A stretch of DNA of 64,000 nucleotides from Stenotrophomonas maltophilia (GCA_002364755.1 DEZI01000037.1:1-64000), one strand, 5' to 3'; shown: positions 42,860 through 51,281, counted from the stretch's first letter. The notes: a model not told the origin generated them from the letters alone. Translations and numbers: made by a program.

Positions 42860-44191
42860 CTACGCGCCGGCGAAGGTATCCACCAGCAGCTTCACGTTCA
42901 GTGCCACGATCACCACGGCGATCACCCAGGCGATGCTGCCCAGCCAGCGCGGGGCGACCAGCGCGCCCATCGTGGCCTTGTCGGTTACCAGCCTTACCAG
43001 CGGAATGATCGCGAACGGCAGCTGCATCGACAGCACCACCTGGCTCAGCACTAGCAGCTTCACCGCGCCCTGGTCACCAAACAGCAGGATCACCACCACC
43101 ACCGGGATGATCGCCAGTGCACGGGTGATCAGCCGCCGCAGCCACGGCGGCAGCCGCAGATGCAGGAAACCTTCCATCACGATCTGCCCGGCCAGGGTGG
43201 CGGTGACCGTGGAATTCAAACCCGAAGCGAGCAGGGCCACCGCGAACAGAGTCGACGCCAGGCCCACGCCCAGCATCGGTGCCAGCAACTGGTGCGCCTG
43301 CTCGATGTCTTCCACGTCAAAGTGGCCATTGGCATGGAATACCGCGGCGGCCAGGATCAGGATGCTGGCGTTGATGAACAGCGCCAGGGTCAGCGCGATG
43401 GTACTGTCGGTGACCGCCCAGCGCAGCGCGCTGCGGCGGCCGGCATCGGTGCGCGGGTACGCGCGCGTCTGCACGATGGATGAGTGCAGGTAGAGATTGT
43501 GCGGCATCACCGTGGCGCCAATGATGCCGATGGCGATGTACAGCGCGTGCGGATCGGTGACCATCTGGGTGCGTGGGATGAAGCCGCCCAGCACGTCCAT
43601 CACCGGCGGCGCGGCCAGCGCGATCTGCACCAGGAAGCAGCCGAAGATGATCATCAGCAGGGCGATGACGAAGGCTTCCAGTGCACGGAAACCGCGGTTC
43701 ATCAGCAGCAGCACCAGCAGCGTGTCCAGCGCGGTGATCACCGAACCCCACAGCAGTGGCAGGTCGAACAGCAGCTTCAGCGCGATGGCGGTGCCGATCA
43801 CTTCGGCGAGGTCGCAGGCGATGATCGCCGCTTCGCACAGTGCCCACAGCGCCAGGTTGACCGGCTTGGGATAGCGGGCGCGGCAGGCCTGGGCCAGGTC
43901 CATGCCGGTGGCGATGCCCAGCCGCGCCGACAGCGCCTGCAGGATCACCGCCATCAGGTTGGAAATGAGGATGACCGAAAGCAGCAGGTAGCCGAAGCGC
44001 GAACCGCCGGCGAGGTCGGTGGCCCAGTTGCCCGGATCCATGTAGCCCACCGAGACCATGAAGCCGGGGCCGATGAAGGCCAGCAGGCGGAACCACCAGT
44101 GGCCTTTGTCGGGCACGGCCACCGAGGCGTTGAGCGCGCCGAGGCTGGCTGCGGGGGCGGCCGGGGAGTCGGTGGGCGCGACGGTGTTCAT
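42860..44191 (-). CDS. mntH: NRAMP manganese transporter MntH
   Basis: A 443-residue proton-coupled divalent metal importer with about 11 helices. The metal site motif is GYMDPGNWATDL in helix 1 and the helix 6 motif is GATVMPHNLYLHSS. These DPGN and MPH motifs are diagnostic. The ATG at 44191 lies 7 bp from an MntR-like dyad; longer starts would read through that operator. It is divergent from mntR. Confidence 0.95.
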   Translation of the reverse strand: MNTVAPTDSPAAPAASLGALNASVAVPDKGHWWFRLLAFIGPGFMVSVGYMDPGNWATDLAGGSRFGYLLLSVILISNLMAVILQALSARLGIATGMDLAQACRARYPKPVNLALWALCEAAIIACDLAEVIGTAIALKLLFDLPLLWGSVITALDTLLVLLLMNRGFRALEAFVIALLMIIFGCFLVQIALAAPPVMDVLGGFIPRTQMVTDPHALYIAIGIIGATVMPHNLYLHSSIVQTRAYPRTDAGRRSALRWAVTDSTIALTLALFINASILILAAAVFHANGHFDVEDIEQAHQLLAPMLGVGLASTLFAVALLASGLNSTVTATLAGQIVMEGFLHLRLPPWLRRLITRALAIIPVVVVILLFGDQGAVKLLVLSQVVLSMQLPFAIIPLVRLVTDKATMGALVAPRWLGSIAWVIAVVIVALNVKLLVDTFAGA

Positions 44192-44198
44192 GGCTGCA

Positions 44199-44216
44199 AT
44201 ATAGCCACTGCTATAT
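44199..44216. promoter_or_regulatory. MntR operator
   Basis: The dyad atatagccactgctatat has 7-bp perfect arms (atatagc/gctatat) around a 4-nt centre. It resembles the AGC..GCT-type MntR sites of enteric mntH promoters. It lies immediately upstream of mntH and in front of divergent mntR, so manganese repression of mntH is inferred. Confidence 0.75.
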
Positions 44217-44307
44217 CCATTAGCAATGTGAAACAATCGTCTTTGCTGCGCCACTGGTCCAGAATTCAGGTTCAGATCCGGAAGTCATCGGCAGGACAGG
44301 CACTCGC

Positions 44308-44769
44308 GTGGGCAAGACAGGCGCTTCGACATCGGCAAAGACCCCCCCCTTGATCGAGGCCGAGCGCCAGGTCGAGAGCTTCCGGCAGGTGCGCGAGGCA
44401 CACCGGATGGAGCTGGTCGAGGACTACGTGGAGTTGATTTCCGACCTGCTGGCCGACGGGGGCGAGGCGCGCCAGGTCGATATAGCCACCCGCCTGGGCG
44501 TGGCCCAGCCGACGGTGGCGAAGATGCTGCGGCGCCTGGCCCGTGATGGCTGGGTAGTGCAGCGCCCGTACCGCGGCGTGTTCCTGACCCCGGAAGGCGA
44601 GGCGTTGGCCCATGCCAGTCGCGAACGGCACCAGACCGTGGAGCGCTTCCTGCTGGCGCTGGGCGTGGACCCGGATACAGCGCGGCGTGATGCCGAGGGC
44701 ATCGAGCATCATGTGAGTGAGCAGACGCTGGCGCTGTTCCAGGCGTTCGTGAGGAAGGCTGAGGGCTGA
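44308..44769 (+). CDS. mntR: Manganese-responsive regulator MntR (DtxR family)
   Basis: A 153-residue metalloregulator. The winged helix-turn-helix is ARQVDIATRLGVAQPTVAKMLRRL, with the wing WVVQRPYRGVFLTPEG. The dimerisation and metal-binding half includes EGIEHHVSEQTLALF. There is no SH3-like third domain, as expected for MntR. The GTG start at 44308 is used. An earlier helix (VREAHRMELVEDYVELI) holds probable metal ligands. It controls the divergent mntH through the dyad between them. Confidence 0.9.
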   Translation: MGKTGASTSAKTPPLIEAERQVESFRQVREAHRMELVEDYVELISDLLADGGEARQVDIATRLGVAQPTVAKMLRRLARDGWVVQRPYRGVFLTPEGEALAHASRERHQTVERFLLALGVDPDTARRDAEGIEHHVSEQTLALFQAFVRKAEG

Positions 44770-44778
44770 GGTTTGTGC

Positions 44779-44797
44779 GCAGGGCTTGCAGCCCTGC
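44779..44797. terminator. Hairpin after mntR
   Basis: The arms gcagggct and agccctgc enclose a 3-nt loop, 9 bp after the mntR stop. It is nearly identical to the hairpin at 312-330. A terminator role fits the position, but there is no strong T-run. Confidence 0.5.
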
Positions 44798-44857
44798 ACC
44801 TGCTTCAAGCCACGGCAACGTCAACTTCAAAAGCTGGCTATCCGTGGGATGGCGGCG

Positions 44858-44944
44858 TGGGTCCGGTTGAGGGGGCGCTGCAAGTACGTCCCTGTAAGCT
44901 CGGTCGCCGCATCCATGCGGCTCACGCCCCCTCAACCGGACCCA
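44858..44944. repeat. 20-bp perfect inverted repeat with 47-nt loop
   Basis: tgggtccggttgagggggcg (44858-44877) is repeated exactly in reverse complement at 44925-44944. The loop carries a small inner hairpin (ccgcat/atgcgg). The right arm is part of dispersed repeat copy B. The region 44770-45020 has no gene. Confidence 0.85.
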
Positions 44945-45002
44945 CCCCGCCTTCGACAGTTTCCCGCGCGCTGTCGGAACGGCGTCTTGCTCTGGTGGGT
45001 GT
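44913..45002 (-). repeat. Dispersed ~90-bp repeat, copy B
   Basis: The reverse complement matches 17-105 closely, sharing cgttccgacag, gaaactgtcgaaggcg and gtgggtccggttg. It lies between mntR and the desT-like gene. Copy A also lies beside a hairpin of the gcagggct type, so the two features seem to travel together. Confidence 0.8.
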
Positions 45003-45018
45003 CGACCTTGGTCGACAC
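44999..45018. terminator. Palindrome at the end of the DesT-like gene
   Basis: gtgtcgaccttggtcgacac has 9-bp perfect arms around tt, and lies 2 bp beyond the stop of the regulator gene on the minus strand. It probably acts as a transcript end or as a repeat. No T-run is seen. Confidence 0.55.
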
Positions 45019-45020
45019 GT

Positions 45021-45680
45021 TTACCTGCCGCGGCGGAACGCTGCAGGGGTGCGGGCGCCGACGATGATCATGCGGATCATCGTGGAGATCTGTTCGACCA
45101 GCTCCGGGTCTTTCTCCGGCGGCTGGTCCATCGCGGTGGCGCCCATGGCGAACACCAGGCGGGTGATGGCGGTGGCCACCAGTTCCGGCTTGTAGAGCTT
45201 GGCGCCGTCCAGTGCGGCCAGGCGCACCAGATCGTGCTGCAGTTCTTCTTCAAAGTAGTGCAGTTCGCGTTCGACTGCGTGCTTGAAGTCATCCGAGCCC
45301 ACCGCGCCTTCGCGCAGCAGCACGTGCAGCAGTTTGTCGTCTGCGCGCAGCTGCTCCATGAAGGTTTCCACCGACACGCGCACCACGCTGGTCGCGCTGG
45401 AGGTGGCGCGCTGCCGGGCCTCGCCGATGATCGTGCGCAGCGAGCGGCCGGCGACGTCGATCAGCGCCACGGCCAGTTCGTCCATGTCGCGGAACTGCCG
45501 GTAGAAACTGTTCGGGGCAATGCCTGCTTCGCGCGCGACTTCGCGCAGGCTCAGCGTGGACAGGCTGCGGTGCGGGCCGATCAGTTTCAGCGCGGCGGCC
45601 AACAGGTCCTCGCGGCTCACCGTACGGCGGGCCGGGCTGTTGGCTTCTTCGGGCGGCGACAGAACTGTGGCGGCGGCCAT
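45021..45680 (-). CDS. desT: TetR-family regulator, DesT/FabR-like
   Basis: A 219-residue repressor. The N-terminal helix-turn-helix is LSTLSLREVAREAGIAPNSFYRQF, very like FabR/DesT proteins that sense the saturated/unsaturated acyl-CoA ratio. The C-terminal half is helical (VSVETFMEQLRADDKLLHVLLREG). The ATG at 45680 is preferred to upstream starts that would run into the divergent promoter. It is divergent from a ferredoxin reductase and acyl desaturase, matching the Pseudomonas desT-desCB arrangement. The symbol rests on this synteny. Confidence 0.85.
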   Translation of the reverse strand: MAAATVLSPPEEANSPARRTVSREDLLAAALKLIGPHRSLSTLSLREVAREAGIAPNSFYRQFRDMDELAVALIDVAGRSLRTIIGEARQRATSSATSVVRVSVETFMEQLRADDKLLHVLLREGAVGSDDFKHAVERELHYFEEELQHDLVRLAALDGAKLYKPELVATAITRLVFAMGATAMDQPPEKDPELVEQISTMIRMIIVGARTPAAFRRGR

Positions 45681-45739
45681 GGCACTTCCGGAGGGGCAAG
45701 GCTGAATCATACCCAATCCGGAGCAATATACACATGTAT

Positions 45740-45751
45740 ACACAGGTGTGT
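45740..45751. promoter_or_regulatory. Candidate DesT operator
   Basis: acacaggtgtgt (arms ACACA/TGTGT) lies within the repetitive stretch tatacacatgtatacacagg of the 92-bp divergent gap between desT and the reductase gene. It is 21 bp before the reductase start. TetR proteins bind such dyads; assignment to DesT is by position only. Confidence 0.45.
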
Positions 45752-45772
45752 GTGCGGCCGTATAGTGCGCCC

Positions 45773-46843
45773 ATGAGCGCTGTGATCCGTCCGTCCCTGT
45801 TTTCCCCGTACCGCTGGCTGTCGCCGACGTTGTTCGATTTCTGGGCGGGCCAGCTGAATCCGTTGTGGACCCTGCGCGAGCCCCTGGCCCGCCTGGTCCG
45901 GCGCGAGCCGGCCGGCGAGGGCGCCGCCACGCTGGTCCTGCGCTGCAACCGGCACTGGGCCGGCATGCGCGCCGGCCAGCACATCACCCTGGGTGTTGAG
46001 CTTGAAGGGCGCGTATTGCGCCGCAGCTACAGCCCGACCGCGCTGGGCCCCCGCGAGCTGGCCATTTCCGTCAAGGCGGTTGAGGGCGGCACCATCAGCC
46101 AGCACCTGGTCCACCATGCGAGGCCGGGCGATCTGTTCAGGCTGGATGCGGCCTTTGGTGATTTCCACATGCCGGCCGCTGCACCGGTGCTGCTGCTGGC
46201 CGCTGGCAGCGGCATCACGCCGATGCGCAGCCTGCTGCGCGAGGCCTGCCAGCGCCCGCTGGCGGCGCCGGTGGACCTGTTCTACTGGGAACGCAACGCC
46301 GCCGCCTTCCAGTTCCGCGATGAACTGCAGGCGCTGGCTGCGGCCACCCCGAACCTGCGCGTGCACCTGCTGACCACCCGCGAGGGCGAGGTGATGGCCG
46401 CGCGCATCGATACCCATTCGCTGGCCGTGGCTGGCGACGATACCCCGCTGGCGCAGCGCCACGTACTGGCCTGCGGCCCGGATGGCTTCGTCGCCGCCGC
46501 GCGACAGCGCCTGGTGCACCAGGTCGCCGGCTTCCAGGCCGAGGCTTTCACTCCGCCGGCACCGCTCAGCGATGCCGACAGCGCCGGTGAAATCGCCCTG
46601 ACTCTGGCCCGCAGCGGCCGCCAGCTGAAGGTCGCGCGCGGCCGTTCGCTGCTGGAAAGCCTTGAAGCCCAGGGCATCAAGCCCAAGCACGGCTGCCGCA
46701 TGGGTATCTGCAACAGCTGCACCTGCGACCGCGTCAGTGGCACCACCCGCCATCTGCGCACCGGTGAAATGCAGTCCGAAACGGCGCAGCCGGTGCGGAT
46801 CTGCGTGAGCGCACCGACCACCGACCTGACTTTGGATCTCTGA
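45773..46843 (+). CDS. desC: Ferredoxin reductase partner of acyl desaturase (DesC-like)
   Basis: A 356-residue flavoprotein. The FAD motif is RRSYSPTAL, the NAD(P) motif is AAGSGITPMRSLLR, and a C-terminal plant-type 2Fe-2S domain has CRMGICNSCTC and a final Cys in VRICVS. It passes electrons from NAD(P)H to the desaturase encoded 12 bp downstream. The ATG at 45773 is chosen; an in-frame ATG at 45734 lies inside the operator region. Confidence 0.9.
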   Translation: MSAVIRPSLFSPYRWLSPTLFDFWAGQLNPLWTLREPLARLVRREPAGEGAATLVLRCNRHWAGMRAGQHITLGVELEGRVLRRSYSPTALGPRELAISVKAVEGGTISQHLVHHARPGDLFRLDAAFGDFHMPAAAPVLLLAAGSGITPMRSLLREACQRPLAAPVDLFYWERNAAAFQFRDELQALAAATPNLRVHLLTTREGEVMAARIDTHSLAVAGDDTPLAQRHVLACGPDGFVAAARQRLVHQVAGFQAEAFTPPAPLSDADSAGEIALTLARSGRQLKVARGRSLLESLEAQGIKPKHGCRMGICNSCTCDRVSGTTRHLRTGEMQSETAQPVRICVSAPTTDLTLDL

Positions 46844-46855
46844 GGACCTGCTGCC

Positions 46856-48004
46856 ATGACCCGCGCTTCCGACCGTGCCCTGAGCCCCGCCGAGATGAAC
46901 GCCTTCGGTGCCGAGCTCGACGCGATCCGTGACCGTATCCTGGGCAGCCTCGGCGCCTCCGACACCCGCTACATCCGCCGCGTGGCCGCCGCCGTGCGCT
47001 GGTCGAGCGTGCTCGGTCGTGGCCTGCTGTTCCTCGGCGCGCTCTCGCCGCTGTTCTGGGCAGCGCTGCTGTGGCCGGCCTGCATCGCCGGCACCCTGCT
47101 GCTGGCGCTGGCCAAGATCCTGGAAAACATGGAGCTGGGCCACAACGTGATGCACGGCCAGTACGACTGGACCGGCGACCCCAAGCTCAGCGGCAACACC
47201 TATGAGTGGGACATCGTTGCCACCGCCGACAACTGGCGCAAGACCCACAATTTCCGCCACCACACCTACACCAACGTGCGTGGCATGGATGATGACATCG
47301 GCTACGGCCTGCTGCGCATCTTCCCGGAACAGCGCTGGTCGCCGTTCTACCTGATGCAGCCGATCATCGCGCCGATCTTCGCGCTGCTGTTCCAGTGGGG
47401 CGTGGCCGCGCAGGACCTTCGCCTGGGCCGCTGGTTCAAGGGGCGCATCAGCAGCCGTGCGATGTGGCTGCAGACCCGTCCGGTGGCGCGCAAGATGGTC
47501 CGCCAGGTGCTGAAGGATTACGTGTTCTTCCCGCTGCTGGCCGGTCCGTTCTTCCTGCCGGTGATGCTGGGCAACCTGGTTGCCAACGGCATGCGCAACG
47601 TCTGGACCTACGTGATCATCTTCTGCGGCCACTTCACCGCCGAGTCGGAAACCTTCCCGAAGGAATGCCTGCGCAATGAATCGCGCGGCCACTGGTACCT
47701 GCGCCAGCTGCGCGGTTCGTCCAACATCAGCGGCGGCTTCATCATCAACGTGCTGTCGGGCAACCTCAGCCACCAGATCGAGCACCACTTCTACCCGGAC
47801 CTGCCGGCCAACCGCTATGCGGCCATCGCCAAGGAAGTGAAGGAGATCTGCCGCCGCTACGGCCAGCACTACAACAATGGCTCGTTGCCGCGGCAGTTCG
47901 CGCAGGTGGTCTGGCGCATCCTGCGCCATGCCTTCCCGAGCAAGCCGCGCCGCCTGCCGATGCCGGACATCCTGCCGGCACCGGCGCCCGCCAACGCGGG
48001 CTGA
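46856..48004 (+). CDS. desB: Acyl-CoA/fatty-acid desaturase (DesB-like)
   Basis: A 382-residue membrane di-iron desaturase. The histidine boxes are HNVMH, HNFRHH and HQIEHH, in the right order and spacing. Hydrophobic segments (GLLFLGALSPLFWAALLWPA, FFLPVMLGNLVANG) anchor it in the inner membrane. It introduces a double bond into saturated acyl chains, with electrons from the gene just upstream. Convergent with the small TPR gene 5 bp away. Confidence 0.92.
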   Translation: MTRASDRALSPAEMNAFGAELDAIRDRILGSLGASDTRYIRRVAAAVRWSSVLGRGLLFLGALSPLFWAALLWPACIAGTLLLALAKILENMELGHNVMHGQYDWTGDPKLSGNTYEWDIVATADNWRKTHNFRHHTYTNVRGMDDDIGYGLLRIFPEQRWSPFYLMQPIIAPIFALLFQWGVAAQDLRLGRWFKGRISSRAMWLQTRPVARKMVRQVLKDYVFFPLLAGPFFLPVMLGNLVANGMRNVWTYVIIFCGHFTAESETFPKECLRNESRGHWYLRQLRGSSNISGGFIINVLSGNLSHQIEHHFYPDLPANRYAAIAKEVKEICRRYGQHYNNGSLPRQFAQVVWRILRHAFPSKPRRLPMPDILPAPAPANAG

Positions 48005-48009
48005 GGGCT

Positions 48010-48363
48010 TCAGCTGGCTTTGGCCAGCACCGCCGGCGGATCGCCGTCCTGCGGGGCGGGGTCCAGCCGGCGCAGGAATACCTGCATTTCCCTGCGCGCC
48101 TGCTGGTCGCCCTTGCTGCCGGCCACGCTGAGCCCGCGCTGCCACGCCGCTCGCGCCGCCTGCGGCTGGCCACCGGCCAGCCACGCCTTGCCAAGCAGCT
48201 TCCACGCCGCCGAATACTCAGGATCCAGCGCCACGCAGCGTGCCAGATGGGTGGCGGCGTGCACGGGCTGGCCGGCGTCCAGCCAGCTCTTGCCCAGGCC
48301 GAAGCGCAGCAGCGCGCTGTCCTTGCCGCTGGCGAGCATGGTTTCCAGTGCTTCGATGTTCAT
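48010..48363 (-). CDS. Small TPR protein
   Basis: A 117-residue cytoplasmic protein built from about two and a half tetratricopeptide repeats (SALLRFGLGKSWLDAGQPVHAATHLARCVALDP, then YSAAWKLLGKAWLAGGQPQAARAAWQRGL). Its start overlaps the flavin reductase stop by 4 nt (ATGA), so it is the third gene of the sodA operon. It probably acts as a protein-protein adaptor. Partner unknown. Confidence 0.85.
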   Translation of the reverse strand: MNIEALETMLASGKDSALLRFGLGKSWLDAGQPVHAATHLARCVALDPEYSAAWKLLGKAWLAGGQPQAARAAWQRGLSVAGSKGDQQARREMQVFLRRLDPAPQDGDPPAVLAKAS

Positions 48364-48938
48364 GGCTGTACCTCATGCAGCAGTTCAGGCGGCCCGGGCA
48401 GGAAGCGGCCGCGATGGAACATCAAGGGCGCGCCACCGGTTTCCTGCACCTCGATGATGCGGCCGGCCAGCAGCAGGTGGTCGCCCACCGGCCACTGCGC
48501 GTGGCGGCTGCAGGTGAGGTGTGTGACCGCACCGGCGATACGCGGCGGTGTGTCTTCCTCGTCTTCCAGCAACGGTACGCCGTCGAAGCGATCACGCACG
48601 CTCGGATCGGCGAAGCGTCGTGCCAGGGCTTGCTGCCCGGCACCCAGCACGCTGACAGTGAAGCGGGTCGCATGCTGGAACACGCGCAGGCTCTTCGCAT
48701 GCAGGGCCAGGTTCCACAGCACCAGCGGCGGCTGCAGCGAGACCGGCACGAACGAGTTGATGGTCAGCCCGTGAGGGTGTCCCCGCGCGTCGCGTGCGGT
48801 GACGATGGCGACGCCGGTCGGGTAGTGGCCGAGCAGCCGGCGCAGGGCGCGCGGCGGCAGGTCCACCGAGGGCGCCGGCGCCGGGGCAGGGAAGATCCCC
48901 GCCCACTGCCCGGCACAGGCACTGCCGCCGGCGTCCAT
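48360..48938 (-). CDS. Flavin reductase domain protein
   Basis: A 192-residue FMN-binding split-barrel reductase. The signature is LLGHYPTGVAIVTARDARGHPHGLTINSFVPVSLQPPLVLWNL, followed by FTVSVLGAGQQALARRFA. It reduces FMN or FAD with NAD(P)H. The ATG shares a base with the sodA stop (TGATG), so it is translationally coupled to sodA. Possible roles are repair of oxidised flavins or iron centres under superoxide stress. Confidence 0.88.
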   Translation of the reverse strand: MDAGGSACAGQWAGIFPAPAPAPSVDLPPRALRRLLGHYPTGVAIVTARDARGHPHGLTINSFVPVSLQPPLVLWNLALHAKSLRVFQHATRFTVSVLGAGQQALARRFADPSVRDRFDGVPLLEDEEDTPPRIAGAVTHLTCSRHAQWPVGDHLLLAGRIIEVQETGGAPLMFHRGRFLPGPPELLHEVQP

Positions 48939-49564
48939 CAGGCGCGCGCCTGGCGGTAGCGACGGCCGACCTCGGCCCAGTCGATGATGTTGAAGAACGC
49001 GCCGATGTAGTCGGGGCGACGGTTCTGGTAGTGCAGGTAGTAGGCGTGTTCCCAGACATCCAGGGCGAGGATGGGCGTATTGCCGGACAGGCCGACTGCC
49101 GCGCCCATCAGTGGGCTGTCCTGGTTGGCGCTGCTTTCGACCTGCAGGCCTCCGTCGCGATCGCTGGTCAGCCACGCCCAGCCACTGCCGAAACGGGTCT
49201 GCGCGGCCTTGCTGAAGGCGTCCTTGAAGGCTGCGAAGCCGCCGAGATCGCGGTCGATGGCTGCGGTGAGTTCGGCATCCGGCGTGCTGCCAGTGGCGCT
49301 GAGCACCGTCCAGAGCAGGCTGTGGTTGGCGTGGCCACCGCCATTGTTGCGCACCGCGCCGCGCACGGACTCGGGTAGCGCGTCGAGGTCGGCGATCAGG
49401 GTTTCCACGGGGGTGTCGGCAATGCCGGCCTGTTCCAGTGCGGCGTTGAGGTTGTTGATGTAGGTCTGGTGGTGCTTGCCGTGGTGGATCTCCATGGTGC
49501 GCGCATCGAAGTGCGGTTCCAGGGCGTCGTAGGCGTAGGGGAGGGAGGGAAGCGAGTAGGGCAT
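48938..49564 (-). CDS. sodA: Manganese superoxide dismutase
   Basis: A 208-residue cytoplasmic superoxide dismutase. Metal ligands are in the helix HHGKHHQTYINNLN, in GGHANHSLLW, and in LDVWEHAYYLHYQNRRPDYI (Asp and His). GGHANHS and ANQDSPLMG indicate the Mn rather than Fe type. The ATG at 49564 gives the usual MPYSLPSLPYAYDAL start. It is the first gene of an operon with the flavin reductase and TPR genes. A SoxR-type promoter lies upstream. Confidence 0.94.
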   Translation of the reverse strand: MPYSLPSLPYAYDALEPHFDARTMEIHHGKHHQTYINNLNAALEQAGIADTPVETLIADLDALPESVRGAVRNNGGGHANHSLLWTVLSATGSTPDAELTAAIDRDLGGFAAFKDAFSKAAQTRFGSGWAWLTSDRDGGLQVESSANQDSPLMGAAVGLSGNTPILALDVWEHAYYLHYQNRRPDYIGAFFNIIDWAEVGRRYRQARA

Positions 49565-49612
49565 TGCAACAGTCTCCGTGGGGAAGGCCAGCGGGTTGGC
49601 CTCCGGAAGACT

Positions 49613-49643
49613 GTTATCGCACCTCAACTTTGGTTGAGGTCAA
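49613..49643 (-). promoter_or_regulatory. SoxR-type promoter of the sodA operon
   Basis: On the minus strand, TTGACC (49638-49643) and GATAAC (49613-49618) are separated by 19 bp, the long spacer typical of MerR-family promoters. The spacer is filled by an 18-bp dyad at 49622-49639 with arms CCTCAA/TTGAGG, matching the classic SoxR box at 14 of 18 positions. The geometry is that of soxS-type promoters. Activation of sodA by oxidised SoxR is inferred. Confidence 0.8.
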
Positions 49644-49652
49644 GGGGTTGGG

Positions 49653-49751
49653 GTAGTGCCGGCCGCTGGCCGGCAACCAGGGAGGGTCGGGTTGCCGGCC
49701 AGCGGCCGGCACTTTCAGTCGCCACGCTCGCCGGGTATGGCCCGGCGCTAC
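49653..49751. repeat. Three SMAG-type palindromes
   Basis: GTAG (49653-49656) begins tgccggc-type palindrome 49657-49675; a matching inverted copy lies at 49693-49711; a third with arms ccggg/cccgg lies at 49731-49745 followed by CTAC (49747-49751). They lie between sodA's promoter and the stop of the thioredoxin-fold lipoprotein. Confidence 0.8.
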
Positions 49752-49757
49752 CGGAGA

Positions 49758-51281
49758 TCAACTCAACCAACCGCGGCACGCGCTGTCGATCTGCTCGCCA
49801 CACGCCTGCTGCATCCGCTGCTGCAACCGCGCCAGCGTCTCCGCTCCATGGTGCTTGCCACCCCAGGCCTTCAACTGCAGCGCCAGCCGCTCGAAACGCT
49901 GCTTCGTGCGCTGGTGGTAGCCCGACGGCTGCGCCTGCAGCTCGGCAATCAAGGCATCGGTGGCCTGTTCGATGCGCGGGGCATCGTCCGGGGCCAGCCG
50001 CAGCAGGCCCTCCACGTATAACACGCCCCACTGCACGCGCGTGGCCGGGCCCTGTGCGCCGTCGTAGGCACGCTTCAGCCACTCCAGCGCACCCGCCGTA
50101 TCGCCGCGCTTCTCGGTCAGTTCGGCCAGTTCGGGCATGTAGTAGTACGGCTGCTCGCTGCGCTTCAGTTCGGCCAGCAACAGCGCCTCGGCGCCGGCGT
50201 CATCACCCACTTCGCGCAAGGCATAGACCGCGCTGCTGATGGTGGCCTGGCGCGCGTGTGCGTCCGTGGCAGCGGCATCGGCGGCGGTCACCTGCTGCTT
50301 CACCCGCTGCACCAGCGCCGCAGGCAGTGCACCTTCGGGCTGCTGCTGGCGGGCCAGCGAGACTTCGGTCAGTGCGCGCGACAACGCATCATCGGCACGG
50401 TTGCCACGCTCAGCATCGGCGCGGTCCAGGGCCACTAGCAGCTGCTGGCCCAGCGTATTGCTGCTGGCGGGCCCCGCGCTGGCCTGCTTCACCAGGTTGG
50501 CGCCGGCATAGCGCAGCAGCTCGCGATTGCGGCGTACTTCGGTAGGCTGCGCCAGCACCGCCTGCAGCAGCTCGCGTACTTCGGTCGGCGGCGTGGCCGG
50601 CTTCTCCGCGGTGGCCAGGGCCAGCAGGGCGAAGCGACGCTGCAGGGCGGCGTCGGGCGCGGCCGTGGCCAGCTTGCGCAGCACCTGGTCGGCCTTGCGC
50701 TGGCCGGCCAGACGGTTCGCATCCACTTCCCAGCCGTAGTCGCCCAGCACCTGCCAGTCTTCGGCGCCCAGCGTGGCCGGGCTCGACAGGGCGGTGGCCA
50801 GAGTCTCGGCCACGGCGCTGCGCCGGCTGGCGGCCACGGTCAGGGTGCGGGTGAGTTCGGCGGCGTCGTTGCCACCGGCCACGCGGGTGATCTCGTTGCG
50901 CTGCGGGTCGAGCACGATCAGGGTCGGGTAGCCGCGCACGCCGAAGCGCTCGCCCCAGGCCTGCGCGCCTTCCTCATCGCCATCCAGGTACACCGGCACG
51001 AATTTGCCAGTCAGCGCGATGAAGGCAGGATCCTTGAACAGGCCGGCCTTCAGCTGGTTGCACGGCGGGCACCAGACCGCGCCCCAGTACAGCAGCACCG
51101 GCTTGCCGGTCTCGGCGGCTTCGTTGAAGGCATCGTCGACATCGCCCTGGCGCCAGGCAATGGCCGCTGCCGGCGCGGCTTCGGCGGCCTTCGCGCTCGC
51201 CACCGGCGCTTGCGCGGGAGAGCAGGCGCTCAGCGCGGTGGCCAGCAGCAACAGGGGAAAGGCAGCGCGCATCGGCAGCAT
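49758..51281 (-). CDS. Thioredoxin-fold lipoprotein with helical repeat region
   Basis: A 507-residue lipoprotein. The lipobox LSAC is in ATALSACSPA. A thioredoxin domain (about 40-150) has the active site WGAVWCPPCNQLKAG (CPPC) and the cis-Pro in RGYPTLIVLD. The remainder is alpha-helical, TPR-like (ELLLAELKRSEQPYYYMPELAELTEKRGDTAGALEWL). It is probably periplasmic and tethered to a membrane, with a disulfide role. Its start is 51281 or 51272. Confidence 0.87.
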   Translation of the reverse strand: MLPMRAAFPLLLLATALSACSPAQAPVASAKAAEAAPAAAIAWRQGDVDDAFNEAAETGKPVLLYWGAVWCPPCNQLKAGLFKDPAFIALTGKFVPVYLDGDEEGAQAWGERFGVRGYPTLIVLDPQRNEITRVAGGNDAAELTRTLTVAASRRSAVAETLATALSSPATLGAEDWQVLGDYGWEVDANRLAGQRKADQVLRKLATAAPDAALQRRFALLALATAEKPATPPTEVRELLQAVLAQPTEVRRNRELLRYAGANLVKQASAGPASSNTLGQQLLVALDRADAERGNRADDALSRALTEVSLARQQQPEGALPAALVQRVKQQVTAADAAATDAHARQATISSAVYALREVGDDAGAEALLLAELKRSEQPYYYMPELAELTEKRGDTAGALEWLKRAYDGAQGPATRVQWGVLYVEGLLRLAPDDAPRIEQATDALIAELQAQPSGYHQRTKQRFERLALQLKAWGGKHHGAETLARLQQRMQQACGEQIDSACRGWLS

